NCBI RefSeq assembly: GCF_026262505.1
Contig: NC_067207.1
Coordinates: 22,350,082-22,414,081 of the forward strand
Direction of reading: 5' to 3'
Source of the DNA: Trichomonas vaginalis G3
Lineage: Eukaryota > Parabasalia > Trichomonadida > Trichomonadidae
Length of the DNA: 64,000 nt
Shown here: positions 50,133-61,200 of the stretch, piece after piece
Numbering within the stretch: the stretch's first letter is position 1
Layout: the number at the start of each line of letters is the position of its first letter
Notes under the pieces: model-generated
Databases searched by the model: none
What the model saw: only the letters and a program-made list of their open reading frames with translations
Told to the model about the DNA's origin: nothing
Position numbers and translations under genes: made by a program

Positions 50133-50702
50133 ATGCTTGCAGTTTTTTGTCTATTAACTCAGGCAAAGCAATATGGTATAATCCATCATCCTAAGCAAGC
50201 CAGTAATCAGCATCCATATCTTGTCACTGGTGGAAATACGCCTTTCATCCTTCATGACAGAAGAGTTGGAAATCTTGAAAGAGATTATTCTACAACTGAT
50301 CTAAATTCTATTGTCGATCAAGTATCTAACGAATTCGGTCTTGAAAGAGATAGAGTTCAAAATTACTTTAGTCGTTCAAAATGGGCATCATATGCCAAAC
50401 AACTCTTCAACAGATTAGATTTCAGTTTCGATACAAATGGATACAAAGTTATAACTTTGGGTGGAACTGTTATTAAAATTACCAAGTCAAATGGCGTTTA
50501 TAATGTTAATTGCCGCAAAGCTGATGTTACTTCAAAGCTCCTCCGTGCTGACTGTCAATTACGTATGCAACATCTTGATTGGCGATTTGAATATTGTTTG
50601 GCAAGAGTTAATGTTCCTCTAAATGGTCAAGAAATCGCCCAAGTATATGAGAAGTTGAATCACGAAATCGAAGGTACCCTCAATGCTTATAAAAATATTT
50701 AA
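50133..50702 (+). CDS. 190-residue family protein, type 2, copy 2
   Basis: Identical in protein sequence to 47570-48139. The identity, compared with the divergence of the adjacent type 1 pair, suggests gene conversion or a strong constraint. Unrecognised. Confidence 0.7.
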   Translation: MLAVFCLLTQAKQYGIIHHPKQASNQHPYLVTGGNTPFILHDRRVGNLERDYSTTDLNSIVDQVSNEFGLERDRVQNYFSRSKWASYAKQLFNRLDFSFDTNGYKVITLGGTVIKITKSNGVYNVNCRKADVTSKLLRADCQLRMQHLDWRFEYCLARVNVPLNGQEIAQVYEKLNHEIEGTLNAYKNI

Positions 50703-51275
50703 AATAATTTTCATTTCAAGATTCAGTTAATAGTAAGCAAAATTATTATACTACTAGATTTTTCAACTCGATATTTTTAAAAGATATGATGAATCTTTGG
50801 ACGAACGAAAATTAATAAATTTAGTAGTGTAAATTGCATCAAATGCCGCAAGGTAAGTACACTCTTTAAATTCTGAATTGAGTATCTCAAGATTTGGTAT
50901 CTATTCTCACATAGCTATGAATGGAGGACATATTCAAAATTGTATTTTGAATTCTATTTCAAAACCGTTATTTTTGAGAGAGCAAATTTAATTTGCTAAA
51001 ATTTCATGTACAAGTTGATCGAAATAGAATTCCAATCATTCATCCAAAAATTGAGCATCCCTCAATTTTTGGAAAAATGATGTTTATTTTGTGACTGTCA
51101 GATATTTTTTGACAAATAAAAATAAAATTCATCTTACTTTGCTTTTCTCTCTATAAATTAAATAGGTTGACATCTTCAGAGGGCGAAAGTGTTTGGAATA
51201 GCTTCTTCGGCAGTCCTTTTGTAGGAGAACACATTGTACATTGTCAAAATTGTAATCTCCCTGCAGATAAAGGTC

Positions 51276-52115
51276 AATATTACTTAGAAGAGTGTAATTT
51301 TTTTTGATTATAAAGATCGAGTTATCACCTTTATCCAAATAACAAATACTGCATTCTTGCATAATGGCTGTTCCTTTAGTAAATGTAGTTCACCAAATGC
51401 TGGTGGTTGCATTTGCTACACAATTGGCAGGAATAGTTCCGTTGTTCAACGAAAATGCTGGTGTACAAAATGCCTAAGTGAGAATAGTTGCCATTTTTCA
51501 TTTACAAAAGTAGATAGAGATAACTTAAACTTTTTTATTGAAAGTTCCTTTTTCGATCTAGGAATTGAAAGTGCTAAGCGTTCAATGGTTGCAGAAAATG
51601 CTAATATAGTAGTTTCATCAATAAATTTTTCATCATGTAAAGCAAAATCGACAACTGTTGGTTGGTTTAGATGTGGGACACTTAGTTACATAACAACTTT
51701 TAACTATTCAACTGTTGTTTAATATAGTACATCTGGAATATTAAATATTTGGTATAAAGGGTTGATTAATCCATGTAATTTTATAAATAATACTCATACA
51801 ATATCAGGAAATGGAATTTTTTTCCATTCTAGAAATTCTCTTACAGTAAAAAGTTGTTCTTTTATTAACAACACTGCTCCTCAAGGTTCATATTTGATGA
51901 AGAATGATAATGATCAATTAACAGTTGATAGTTGTTACATTGACGATTCGATTTCAAAAACATTTTTGAGTAATGTAGTACCTACTAATTCAAAAGAACT
52001 ATTTACTAACAATTTGACTCATCTTTCAACTGGTGATTTCCAAGCTGAATTTGAAATTATTAGTAAAACCAAATTCATTTACTCCTTCCCTCGTAAATTC
52101 CCACGACGCCGTTAA
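51276..52115 (+). pseudogene. Chlamydial-Pmp-like beta-helix protein, broken
   Basis: The frame reads SVIFFDYKDRVITFIQITNT, then FLHNGCSFSKCSSPNAGGCI and, after one TAA at 51720, CNFINNTHTISGNGIFFHSR and VKSCSFINNTAPQGSYLMKN. The two stretches are in the same frame on either side of the single TAA. Repeats of the form CSFxxN and FINNT with a GG pair are the hallmarks of polymorphic membrane proteins with right-handed beta-helix repeats. A family of these is known in Trichomonas vaginalis. No start codon is seen; an eight-T run lies upstream near 51298. It ends FPRKFPRRR with no membrane anchor. It is probably a dead gene. Confidence 0.7.
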
Positions 52116-52690
52116 TTAAATTTGTTATTAAATTCCAATAGAATAACTTTTTTTCCTGAATGCAATTTTCTGTAAAGAATTCGTGGATAGTAGATATAAT
52201 TACTTTTTCATATGGGTAGATGAAAAAAATCAGATCCCTTAATATTTTAATCATATGAATCTTTTTCCATTAATATATTATAATAAATCTTGTAGTATAC
52301 TTTTGAGTGAATTACAATAGGATAAATACTCAAAATTGGTATAATCAAAGGAATCTCGATTTTGGAGAAATCGAAAAAAAAAAGGTAGAAGTGGATCCAC
52401 ACTGGATAATAAGTACCATTCAATGGGACAATGGTGATGTAATGCATCCTAGTATGGATAACTGGATAGGTAGACATTGAAGTATTAAGGGACATTTGAT
52501 CAGATATGGAGATACAACTGTATTTTTAAGGTCTTCATTGGATAAAACAATAATCATTGAAATAGCTTTAGGTTAAATATGATGATAAGTGCTGATATAC
52601 TTTTGAGATAAATGAGGAAAAAAATATTAATTCTAGTTTTTATAAAAGTGAAGAGATATAATATTTTTTTATTCTTATAATATTATTGTT
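52116..52690. other. Spacer, no gene seen
   Basis: AT-rich DNA between the Pmp-like remnant and the 3' end of the Sec7 gene. I see no gene here. Confidence 0.5.
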
Positions 52691-55600
52691 TTATTTAGAA
52701 AGTTTCCTTTTGATGATTCTCATTATTTCTTTTCTAACAATTGGTGATTCTGTCTGAACGATGTCCAGGATTAGTTTGATAGATGAACTCATGCAAGCAT
52801 CAAATATTTCATTTGATGCATCTGCAACAGCAGCCAAAGTTGACTGCATTAACTTATTCCAACAATCATTATCTTTAACTGATTGGAATTCCGAATAAAG
52901 TTCCAAAGTATGATATAAATAATCTTTTGTTTGTTCGACTTCTTTGTGATTTATCAAAGCAAGAATATATCCATTTCTTGCAGCACAAAGTAATCTATGA
53001 GATTTTACGTTTTCTTTGATTTCTTCCGCTTTCTTTGCAGCCTTATCTATAATAGAACTGATTCTCTGATAGAAGTTTTCGCTTCTTGTGAACGTAATGA
53101 TCATTTTAGAAATAGTTTCGATGTAAATAACTAATCTTCCAAATTTAGAAGAATATTTCTCCAAAACTTGTATTAACTCTTCAATATGTTCATCTTCAAA
53201 GTCTTCATGGCATTGAGAAACATATTTACCAAGTGCTTTAACAACAGACCTTGAGAATCCATCATTTGTAGATTCAATAAAAGTGTTCATAAATCTGACA
53301 AAAAGTGTCAAATGCGGTTTAATTGCATCATGATGAGAAATTGCGACTTCATCGATAATTTTATTGATTAATTCTGTGTTATGTTTATAGATCTGTTCAT
53401 TGTTACTATCCTCAGAGAACTCAAACAATTCAGGGAACGAATGTTGTATAATAAATTTCCATAATTGTTCTCCTAACAATTGTTTATTTGCTCCTTTATC
53501 AATAATTATATTTAGAAGAACTTCTTCAGCGCTTTGTTTTACGTTGAAGAAAGGATGTTGATTGCATTTTCCTACGGACTGCAATAGACTTTCCCATGAA
53601 TTTACGTGTGTCGGAGGAACAGAATCAGAAATAATCAAAAACAATTTCATGGCTTCGAAAGAAATTTCAGCGTTTTGATCTGAAATAACAAAACTAGAAA
53701 TCATTGCTACCAAATGAACACAATAAGGAATAACAGCTGTCATGTGCTTATTAATAATCTGTTCTACAATAGAAAAGCCATGTTTCTTGAGTTCTTCTGA
53801 CATAGCAGAAAAAGTTAAAATTTGGAAAACAACATCCCATCCTGACATCAAAATTGGAGCATGTTCATCAACTAATTGTTGTGTGCACTCCAATATTAAT
53901 TCTCTCATGGAATGATCCCTTGTTTGATATAAGATATCGCAGAAAGGTTGAAGGAAATGGGATTGCAAAGAAATTGATGATCCTTGGTCTTGTTTCGGAA
54001 TGAATTTCCTTGCGAGTTGTCTCAAAATATCAATTGTTGTTAAGGCAACTTCTAAATCATCACGAGATCCTTGCAAACTCAAATGGTTACCAATGATTTT
54101 CCAGATTTCTTTCCATAGATACATTGGTCTGTTCATGTTGTAATACGCGATATCTGATAGTTTCAAAAGAGAAAACATTCTTGGAGGATTTGAGTTTAGC
54201 TCGTTTGAAGACACTTTGCAAAGAGATCCAACGAAATCAATGATGGATTCTCTGTCTAATTCACTTGACAACAAAAAGATTTCGTCCGTTTTATTCATGT
54301 TACAGACGTATTTTTGGGAATCCAAAATAGTGTCTAAAGCTGAAACTTCGCCAAGAACAATATCCCATGCTCCTTTCAAGTACAAATGATCTTCAATTGC
54401 ACAAAGAATCAAAGAATTAGTACATAAAATATTCTTTGTTTTAACATCTTCTAATGCACTCGATCTCAATCTTGTGAACTTCGCAAAACTGTCAACAAGA
54501 ACTTGAAGGGCTTCTGTGACATAGCAATGGCTTGCAATGTGTGTACACAATGTAAAACCACTGAGTATTAAGTCAACAAGTTTCGCATCATCCGTCATTT
54601 CAAAACTCATTGTCAAAGCCGCTAAAATTGGCTGCCAAACCGTTTGAAACATCGGACCAATTAACAAATGAGATTCCGCTCTATGGAAAACTAAACCTTT
54701 TGCATCGTTAGCTGTTGTTCTTGCTGATTGCAGTGCTTGGTGGCATTGCTGTCTGTACATTTCAGCTTGTTGCTCGCGACTTAAAAGGAAAGAATTTGGA
54801 AGAGCATCTCTCGAAACGAAAATCTTCTTGGAAGTGATTCCGTTGTAAAGATCGGTTAGGAAATCTTTCGGAATGTCCTTGCCTTGGTCGATACCTCTGT
54901 TGTTGGCAATAAATTCGGGTAACGTCATGTGTTTCTTTAATGTGGGGTGATGAGCATCGGTATGAAGCATAAGAGCGGAGAAGGCAAGCACGTATACGGT
55001 TTCAGCGCATGAGAACATCTGTGGATTGTCGTTAAAGTACTTGGAACCGAATTGTTCCATGATTCGGTCGATCATTTGGGATTCTCCGGGAATTAGGAAC
55101 TTGGAGAGGAAACTACGGAAGGCTTGTTCAAATGTAAGACCTTTGAAATCGAATTCGTCCATGAAAGAGTGGAGAATTTGGACGGATTCCGGAGTATTGC
55201 CGCCAATGATTTGTCCAATTGATGCGGGATCAAGGGTTGGAGTGTTATAGAAGAAATCTGCAATTTCTTTCGGAGTTTGGCCGCATATTCTGTGGTCTTT
55301 GAAAAATTGAAGACCTTTCTTTTCTTTCGTCTTAAAAAGCCTCATTCCTTCCTCGAGAACGTTCTTGGCCTTCTTGGCATCTAGGTAGATTTGTCCTTCG
55401 TCGTCTTTTTCGGCTTTTTTCTCGGATTTTTCTTTGAAATAATTCCAAAGACCTTCGAGGGTTGTAATTGTCGTAGTTAGGGAGGCTTTTTGCATTGCAG
55501 GGTCTTTTTGGCCCGGCTTTGCGTAGTTTACGATCTTTTCGACAAGATTCTTGTAAACATTCTTAAAGAAGCCTGTCTGATCGCAATCGTAGTTTACGTA

Positions 55601-56647
55601 TGCATCGACTAATATCTGTGGGTATTTCGCGAGTTCGTTGAATAGTTTAATTGCTCTTACAACAGTCTTTGGATAAGGAGAAGCCATTGCAGTGGCAATT
55701 CCTCGATCAAAGACCTCGTTGAGGCCTACTAAGTATAGTTTGTGGAATCTCTGCCATACAATGATGATTAATTTGGCTGTAATCGCAATTAAAGAAGAAT
55801 GTTCGTCAATTGAAAGGCCAATTAAAGTTACGTGTATGTCTTCTTGAAGGAGACGTGCAAATGTATCTGTTTCTAATATCGGATTGTTCGATTCTAGTAA
55901 AGCTAAGATGGCTTCCGCACATGTACGTAAAGTATCTTCATTTAGCTCGAATTTTTCAATGGCATGAGAGAAAGTTCGCATAATAGTTATCACATCGTCG
56001 ATTGCTGAGGCTGGAGCGCCAAAATAATTGTTGATAATACGATCAATGACTTGTTTAGCGACATCTTCGACTGTAACTGGTTCATCACCATCTTTGGCGG
56101 CAGGCTCGATGAGAGCAAGGTAATTATGAAAGAGATTTTGAATTGTCATTGATAAAATTTCTCCTGCAGTCGCTGGTGACGTATTTTGCAAGTCAAGCAA
56201 GAAGTTAAATATCTCACTGAGTATATCTCCATGGATAGATGCACGAACATTTGGATTCTCGATGCAACATGAAATTACTTTTGCGGATTTTGCCTTGATT
56301 TCATCTGTGATGATCTTTTTCTGTTTAAATAGTGAAAACATGTTGCGGAGAACGTTTTTTGTCAGTTCTTCACTCGGTGATATTTCGGGAATCGCGTATT
56401 GGAACAAATTTGTAATCATGCTTAAAACGGATATGATATGATCTTTGTGCTGTTCATTAAGAACAATGAAATATGGATTGATAATGACTTCAAGATCGAT
56501 TAATGAATCATTCTTTTTTCCACTTTCAATATTTCCCAATGATTTTACGATAGACTCCTTTAGATTCTTTTTACCAAAAGATCCGCACTCTTTTTTAAGT
56601 CCAAGCAGACTTTTTTCGAGCTGGTCTATGATAAGAAAAGAAGTCAT
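52691..56647 (-). CDS. Sec7-domain ARF guanine-nucleotide exchange factor (BIG/GBF type)
   Basis: A 1318-codon frame. The protein would activate ARF GTPases on Golgi or endosome membranes to start vesicle coat assembly. The Sec7 domain (about residues 440-630) is clear: TPKEIADFFYNTPTLDPASI, then FRSFLSKFLIPGESQMIDRI with the glutamic-finger Glu in PGE (about residue 522), then VLAFSALMLHTDAHHPTLKK. The N-terminal 430 residues are helical with an HUS-like stretch before Sec7 (FFKNVYKNLVEKIVNYAKPG). The C-terminal 650 residues are helical repeats like the HDS domains of BIG/GBF1. The length is shorter than in animals (about 1800) but usual for protists. The frame is open and there is no sign of damage. 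Confidence 0.92.
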   Translation of the reverse strand: MTSFLIIDQLEKSLLGLKKECGSFGKKNLKESIVKSLGNIESGKKNDSLIDLEVIINPYFIVLNEQHKDHIISVLSMITNLFQYAIPEISPSEELTKNVLRNMFSLFKQKKIITDEIKAKSAKVISCCIENPNVRASIHGDILSEIFNFLLDLQNTSPATAGEILSMTIQNLFHNYLALIEPAAKDGDEPVTVEDVAKQVIDRIINNYFGAPASAIDDVITIMRTFSHAIEKFELNEDTLRTCAEAILALLESNNPILETDTFARLLQEDIHVTLIGLSIDEHSSLIAITAKLIIIVWQRFHKLYLVGLNEVFDRGIATAMASPYPKTVVRAIKLFNELAKYPQILVDAYVNYDCDQTGFFKNVYKNLVEKIVNYAKPGQKDPAMQKASLTTTITTLEGLWNYFKEKSEKKAEKDDEGQIYLDAKKAKNVLEEGMRLFKTKEKKGLQFFKDHRICGQTPKEIADFFYNTPTLDPASIGQIIGGNTPESVQILHSFMDEFDFKGLTFEQAFRSFLSKFLIPGESQMIDRIMEQFGSKYFNDNPQMFSCAETVYVLAFSALMLHTDAHHPTLKKHMTLPEFIANNRGIDQGKDIPKDFLTDLYNGITSKKIFVSRDALPNSFLLSREQQAEMYRQQCHQALQSARTTANDAKGLVFHRAESHLLIGPMFQTVWQPILAALTMSFEMTDDAKLVDLILSGFTLCTHIASHCYVTEALQVLVDSFAKFTRLRSSALEDVKTKNILCTNSLILCAIEDHLYLKGAWDIVLGEVSALDTILDSQKYVCNMNKTDEIFLLSSELDRESIIDFVGSLCKVSSNELNSNPPRMFSLLKLSDIAYYNMNRPMYLWKEIWKIIGNHLSLQGSRDDLEVALTTIDILRQLARKFIPKQDQGSSISLQSHFLQPFCDILYQTRDHSMRELILECTQQLVDEHAPILMSGWDVVFQILTFSAMSEELKKHGFSIVEQIINKHMTAVIPYCVHLVAMISSFVISDQNAEISFEAMKLFLIISDSVPPTHVNSWESLLQSVGKCNQHPFFNVKQSAEEVLLNIIIDKGANKQLLGEQLWKFIIQHSFPELFEFSEDSNNEQIYKHNTELINKIIDEVAISHHDAIKPHLTLFVRFMNTFIESTNDGFSRSVVKALGKYVSQCHEDFEDEHIEELIQVLEKYSSKFGRLVIYIETISKMIITFTRSENFYQRISSIIDKAAKKAEEIKENVKSHRLLCAARNGYILALINHKEVEQTKDYLYHTLELYSEFQSVKDNDCWNKLMQSTLAAVADASNEIFDACMSSSIKLILDIVQTESPIVRKEIMRIIKRKLSK

Positions 56648-56830
56648 CTGCCGATAAAAAAAAATTTATGAAAATTTTGCAAATCTCAACTCCTTGAAAG
56701 TTAGGTATATGATGCTCATTGTAAGTAAAATAATTTTTGTGCTGGATTTTTGGAAAGGAATGGGATTTTTCTGAAATTTTTCATCGATTCTGTCCATTTC
56801 GAAAGATAAAACAACAGAAATGTAATCATT

Positions 56831-56888
56831 AAAAAAAAAAAAAAAAGGTAGTGGGGCTTCCAGGGGCTGCGCCCCTTCTAGCCCCGAA
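56831..56888. repeat. Left terminal repeat of Maverick B with A run
   Basis: A 16-base A run is followed by GGTAGTGGGGCTTCCAGGGG, then CTGCGCCCCTTCTAGCCCC. Folding pairs outer GGGGCT/AGCCCC and inner GGGGC/GCCCC, matching the stem layout of the copies at 18181 and 42338. Confidence 0.93.
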
Positions 56889-56933
56889 GATGTTTAGTAA
56901 AAAATGAGGTTTTTATTCGGAAAATTGTTAGTC

Positions 56934-57490
56934 TTCTGGTGTGAATTCGGAGGACTCTTCTTGGATTGAGTCTTGTATTTCCTCCTCCTCTTCTTCCTCC
57001 TCCATTGCTTCTGGGAAGAAGTCTTCTTCTGGGTCGAAGACATTATATAATGTGTAATTGAATGACACATTATATCTTTCTTTGAGTTCGCTCCTGACAA
57101 AGAACTTAGTTCCAGGAATACAGAAGACTTCTGTGCGTTGGAAAAGCTGATGTCCTGGAACAAATTTGGCAATTAGAGACTTCTTTTTTCCGAATTGTTC
57201 AGGAGTTTCCATGACGACAGTAACAACATCTCCATCTGCGAGGTCTTGTTGTTGTTCGGAAAGGTAAAGAGCAATGATATAAATGGTTGCTGCGTTGAAT
57301 TCGAGAAAGTCGAATTCAAATTGTGTAGTCGTATAGCAGTCAAACCATTTTGTACAGTTGTCTCCGAACTCGTCAATGTATTCATCTTGGTCATATCCGT
57401 AACTTAAAGACTTGGAATTCGGCAATTCTCTTGTCGAATGACCGTTGGATGGAACGAGGAAGATTTTGACGAACTTGGTATAAAGTTCTC
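56934..57490 (-). CDS. Maverick B terminal gene, unrecognised
   Basis: The open frame runs from about 57490 to a Glu-rich C-terminus (EEEIQDSIQEESSEFTPED). The middle part is beta-rich with aromatic residues (FEFDFLEFNAATIYIIALYL, then TEVFCIPGTKFFVRSELKER). The start is not clear: no in-frame ATG lies close to the upstream limit. A short piece of the same region is present in the stub at 18100-18240. It is placed directly inside the terminal repeat. I make no functional call. Confidence 0.45.
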
Positions 57491-57629
57491 AACATTATAA
57501 GCTTAGTAAATGTTGGAAAATACTGAACTAAGACATCGCTAAGCTCAATTGGACTTGGAATTGTCTTAGTAAGTTCAATTGAACTAGCAATTGCTTTTGT
57601 TCAGAACTTCACAGAACTGAGTATTGTAT

Positions 57630-57812
57630 ATAGCGTCTGGTTGTGTGTTTTCTTCGGCGTCTTTGAGATATTTAGAGCAAATTTGTTGAAGAATTTCTCT
57701 TAATTCGCTGTTAGACTTTTTTGGCGGTTATTCTAACAGCTGTGCCAGTTCTTGGAGGTTGTGGGGCTTTGGCTTTGGTTAGCGGTTGAGAATTGTTAAT
57801 GTTGGCTTCCAT
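57630..57812 (-). pseudogene. Maverick B short basic protein, N-terminal region
   Basis: The start MEANINNSQPLTKAKAPQPP is preceded by GTTTATTTTTGTCTA, a good copy of the Maverick start motif. The peptide is Lys/Pro-rich and ends with a helical stretch (SELREILQQICSKYLKD). No family recognised; the copy appears broken. Confidence 0.45.
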
Positions 57813-57867
57813 TAGACAAAAATAAACTGTTTTTTTCGGACTACTCATAGAAAAGTTTAAAATAAAA

Positions 57868-58043
57868 CCGTTTTCGTCAACGGTAACCCCCTCTATTTTT
57901 TTATTTTATTTAATAGTTACCGTTGGCAAACCGTTCCATCTCAAATATTGAATGAACTATAAACGTTTTTTGTTTTCTATACATACTTTTTTGTCCAACG
58001 GTAAAACTTTTTACACAACGGTTTTTGAGAGTCGTAGCCGTTG
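57868..58043. promoter_or_regulatory. Cluster of CAACGG sites (Myb-type boxes)
   Basis: CAACGGT occurs at 57878, 57996 and 58016 on the plus strand and as ACCGTTG at 57919. CCGTTG is at 58038, with partial AACGGT sites near 57867 and 57929. Five CAACGG in 170 bp is far above chance in such AT-rich DNA. CAACGG is the classical core of a Myb recognition site, and trichomonads have many Myb proteins. No protein binding is shown. Confidence 0.6.
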
Positions 58044-58283
58044 ACTTTTTTGTAGAGCACTCAAAATAGTATAACTTTGTTCGGACAAGTAAGGGTCTAT
58101 CGTCGCTACAGGAAAAGTTACAGGCGTTCCAAGGAAGTATACTTTGAGAAGACTTTCCCCTTATAGAATGAGATAGGACGGTTATTTTACAAACTGACAA
58201 CACTTTGACCGAGTAGTTTTTGTGCTGAACAAAAAGTGTCATATAAACATCTTGTCAAAAACCGCTTTTTAACTTCACTTAAA

Positions 58284-61200
58284 ATGCCACGTAAGCTACG
58301 TAAGAATATACGTAAGAGGAAGAGAGCATTGAAACATCCAATAGTAAAACTGACACCACAACAACAGTTGCAACAACAAATGCTGAATGACCCCACTATG
58401 TTGCAACAAATGTCAAGCAACCCTATGCTCTTAAACCGAGTTCTTGGTGCACAGAGTGGAGGTTTAAGAGCGGCACTTTTAGCGAAAATGGCAGGCTATG
58501 GTGGAGCTGCAGACGGAACAGCCTATAACCCTCAAAGTCAAATGAATTTGAGTTCACTCAAAAATCAAATAGCAGATGTCAAAAAGTCAAACATAGACAT
58601 ACAGAAACAAATAAGTGAAAACGAAAAGAAACTAGAATATGACAGACACACAAAGAAACTCAATGAGTTAAACGTAGAGAAAAAGAAGAAAGAAGAACAA
58701 CTGAAAGAACTAAGTACAGAGGAATATGCGAAAAAAGTGTCAGAAAAAGCAACAGAAGTAGCAAAAATGGAACAAGATGTCATAAATTTGAAAAACCATA
58801 CTACTCAATATAAAATACTGAAAGATGAAGAGATAAAACAAAAAGCCCTGAAGACATATATGGATAGCGATGAGTATAAAAAAGAAGTTGAAGCAAATGT
58901 AAAGGCAGAAAAACTTTTACAGTTGCAAAACCAAACCGTACAGTATGAAAACTTAGCACAAGAAAGTAAAAATAACGACGCAGCCATGCAAAAGGCAATG
59001 AAAAGCGCAGAATATATAAAAGCTAACAATGACTGGTTAGATGCCCAAGCCAACGCTAAAGCAGCCCAACTTATAGGGTCAATAAGGACAAAAATACAAG
59101 CGGATGAAGATAGTTCAAATGAAGCTTTAACAAATGCTGACTTTAAGAACGCTTTCGAAGCTCTTCATAGTAAGGTGAAACAAGTGAACGACTTCTCATC
59201 TGGAAAGAAACTGAAGTCTGAAGGTTTCGACAAAGAGTTAAGAGAAGTAGCACAAAATATGACGAAAATAACAGATGCAGCAGCAACGAGACAGGCAGTT
59301 CAAAGTGCCTATGACGCCGTTAGAGCAACTGTTGTGGAAAGTCAAGAAAAAGAGTTACAACAGACCAAAACAGACCTAGTAAATGCTTTCTTAAAAACGA
59401 AAAGTCAGGTAGGACATTATGCTGCAGATGGAACATATGTGCCAGCTGGTGGAACTTATATACCAGCTGGTGGAACTTATATACTAGCTAGTGGAACTTA
59501 TATACCACCAAACCCTCCAAGAGAAGCACCTGCACCAGGACTACCTAAAACATTTACATCGTCACATGGACACAGACACAGGCATGCACCAAAACCAACA
59601 CAACAACCAACACAACAACCAACACAACAACCAGCACAACAACCACCTCCACAACCAGCACAACAACCAACACAACAACCAGCACAGCAACCAACAGTTC
59701 AAAACCCTGCACAACAACAACCACAAACAGAGCAAGGACATAAAAGAAGTAGAGAACAAGGAAACCAAGAATTCTTAAAAATGCTTAAAGAAGAGTGTGG
59801 TTTCCCAGATACTGTTGACTTTAGTGACAGATATAAAGAAGCTATTGGAAAGTTCAAGGATGGAAATACTGACCCGAACCTATTTAGCTTTATGGCTCAG
59901 CACCAAAACGGATATAATCTCAAACCTGGAAAATACAAGCTCGCTAAGGGATATGATTTAATAGCATATCATCCAAATGACATGGATGAATTTACTCCGA
60001 GATATTTGATGTCAGAGCTAAATGACAATTCAACTTTCGTCATGAAACGCGTAAAAAATAGAGACGGAACGAAAGAACAAAAGCTTATGAATGCGGATGA
60101 CGTAGATAGGGAATTGTTAAAAACGGTCTCGGAATATATGAAATGCCAGCAGATGAGGTACAAGAAACTCCACAGGAAGATAGTTCAGATACAACCAGAC
60201 ATGGAAGAAATAGTTCAGCAACAACAGCTAGAAGAGCCTGAAGGAAACGAACAAGTCACTCCTTTGGAAACTAACTTCACAGAACTAGATGAAGATTTGG
60301 AACAGCCGAAAAATCTTGACCCTCAACAAGAGTATGCGGAGAATATGGAATATTTCCAAGAGTCTAAAAAAAATTCGGCTGACATAGTAGAAGAATATCG
60401 AAAAATGTTTGCCGACATACAAAAGACTCCAACACCAGATGAAAATATCCAGCATAGAATGGAAGAACTGAAAAAAAATGTACACAAATACAACAACCCT
60501 TTTTACTTACGAGCATTTAACGTTCAATCTTCGGATGAACTCGGTGAAAATAAAAGGTTAAATTTCAAGAAAACATATAGAAATGAAACATTGTTTAAAG
60601 TTCATTCAGAACCTAACCAAGATGGAAACAAACCTACTTTTGTTTCTGCAGACGATGGAACTACAATGAGATGGGGTCATAAAGCTAACCCGGATAGGTG
60701 GTTCATAAACTTACAACCACAATTCCAAGAAGTTGTAGACGCAATGGAAGTCAATGGTGAACCAGATATAGCTGGTATTTTCAGCGCGGCTTTAATGCCA
60801 TTGAAAGATATGAAACATGCAGATATTTTGGACCAGTATGAAATGAACATGGCTGATGGAAATATAACACCTGACGTTCTAGAACATTTATCTCAAAGAA
60901 CTACACAGAACCATAGAGATGGTATATTTGGTGAAGAGTTTAGAAAGAAAGTTAGGGAGAGAGAAGGAAGAGAACCTATTGTACATGACCTTGCAAACGA
61001 AAGTTTACAAAATGTCATAAAAACTTACTTTGCAGACAATGAACCGAGAAGGGATGAATATTTAAGAAAACTCAAATGGACAGTACCAAATGAAATGTTA
61101 GTATTGAAAAACATGTTCCTTGACAAAATAAAACCAACTACAGAAATAAACGACGCAAGACTGAAAGATTGGGTAGAAGCTTTCCCATTCACAAAAGATA

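Larger units (their letters stand above)
48628..50900. repeat. Second copy of the 2.5-kb gene-pair duplication
   Basis: The block from about 46214 to 48250 recurs from about 48628 to 50800. It contains both gene types. The copy carries an extra 150 bp before the type 1 gene (about 48960-49190) and lacks the TTAA element. The type 2 genes are identical while the type 1 genes differ at about 20 residues. Confidence 0.9.

Noticed and set aside
56936-57490. Enzyme call for the Maverick B terminal gene, from a passing likeness of IPGTKFFV to a motif of some transferases
   Set aside because: The likeness is one short stretch, with no catalytic residues that I can place.
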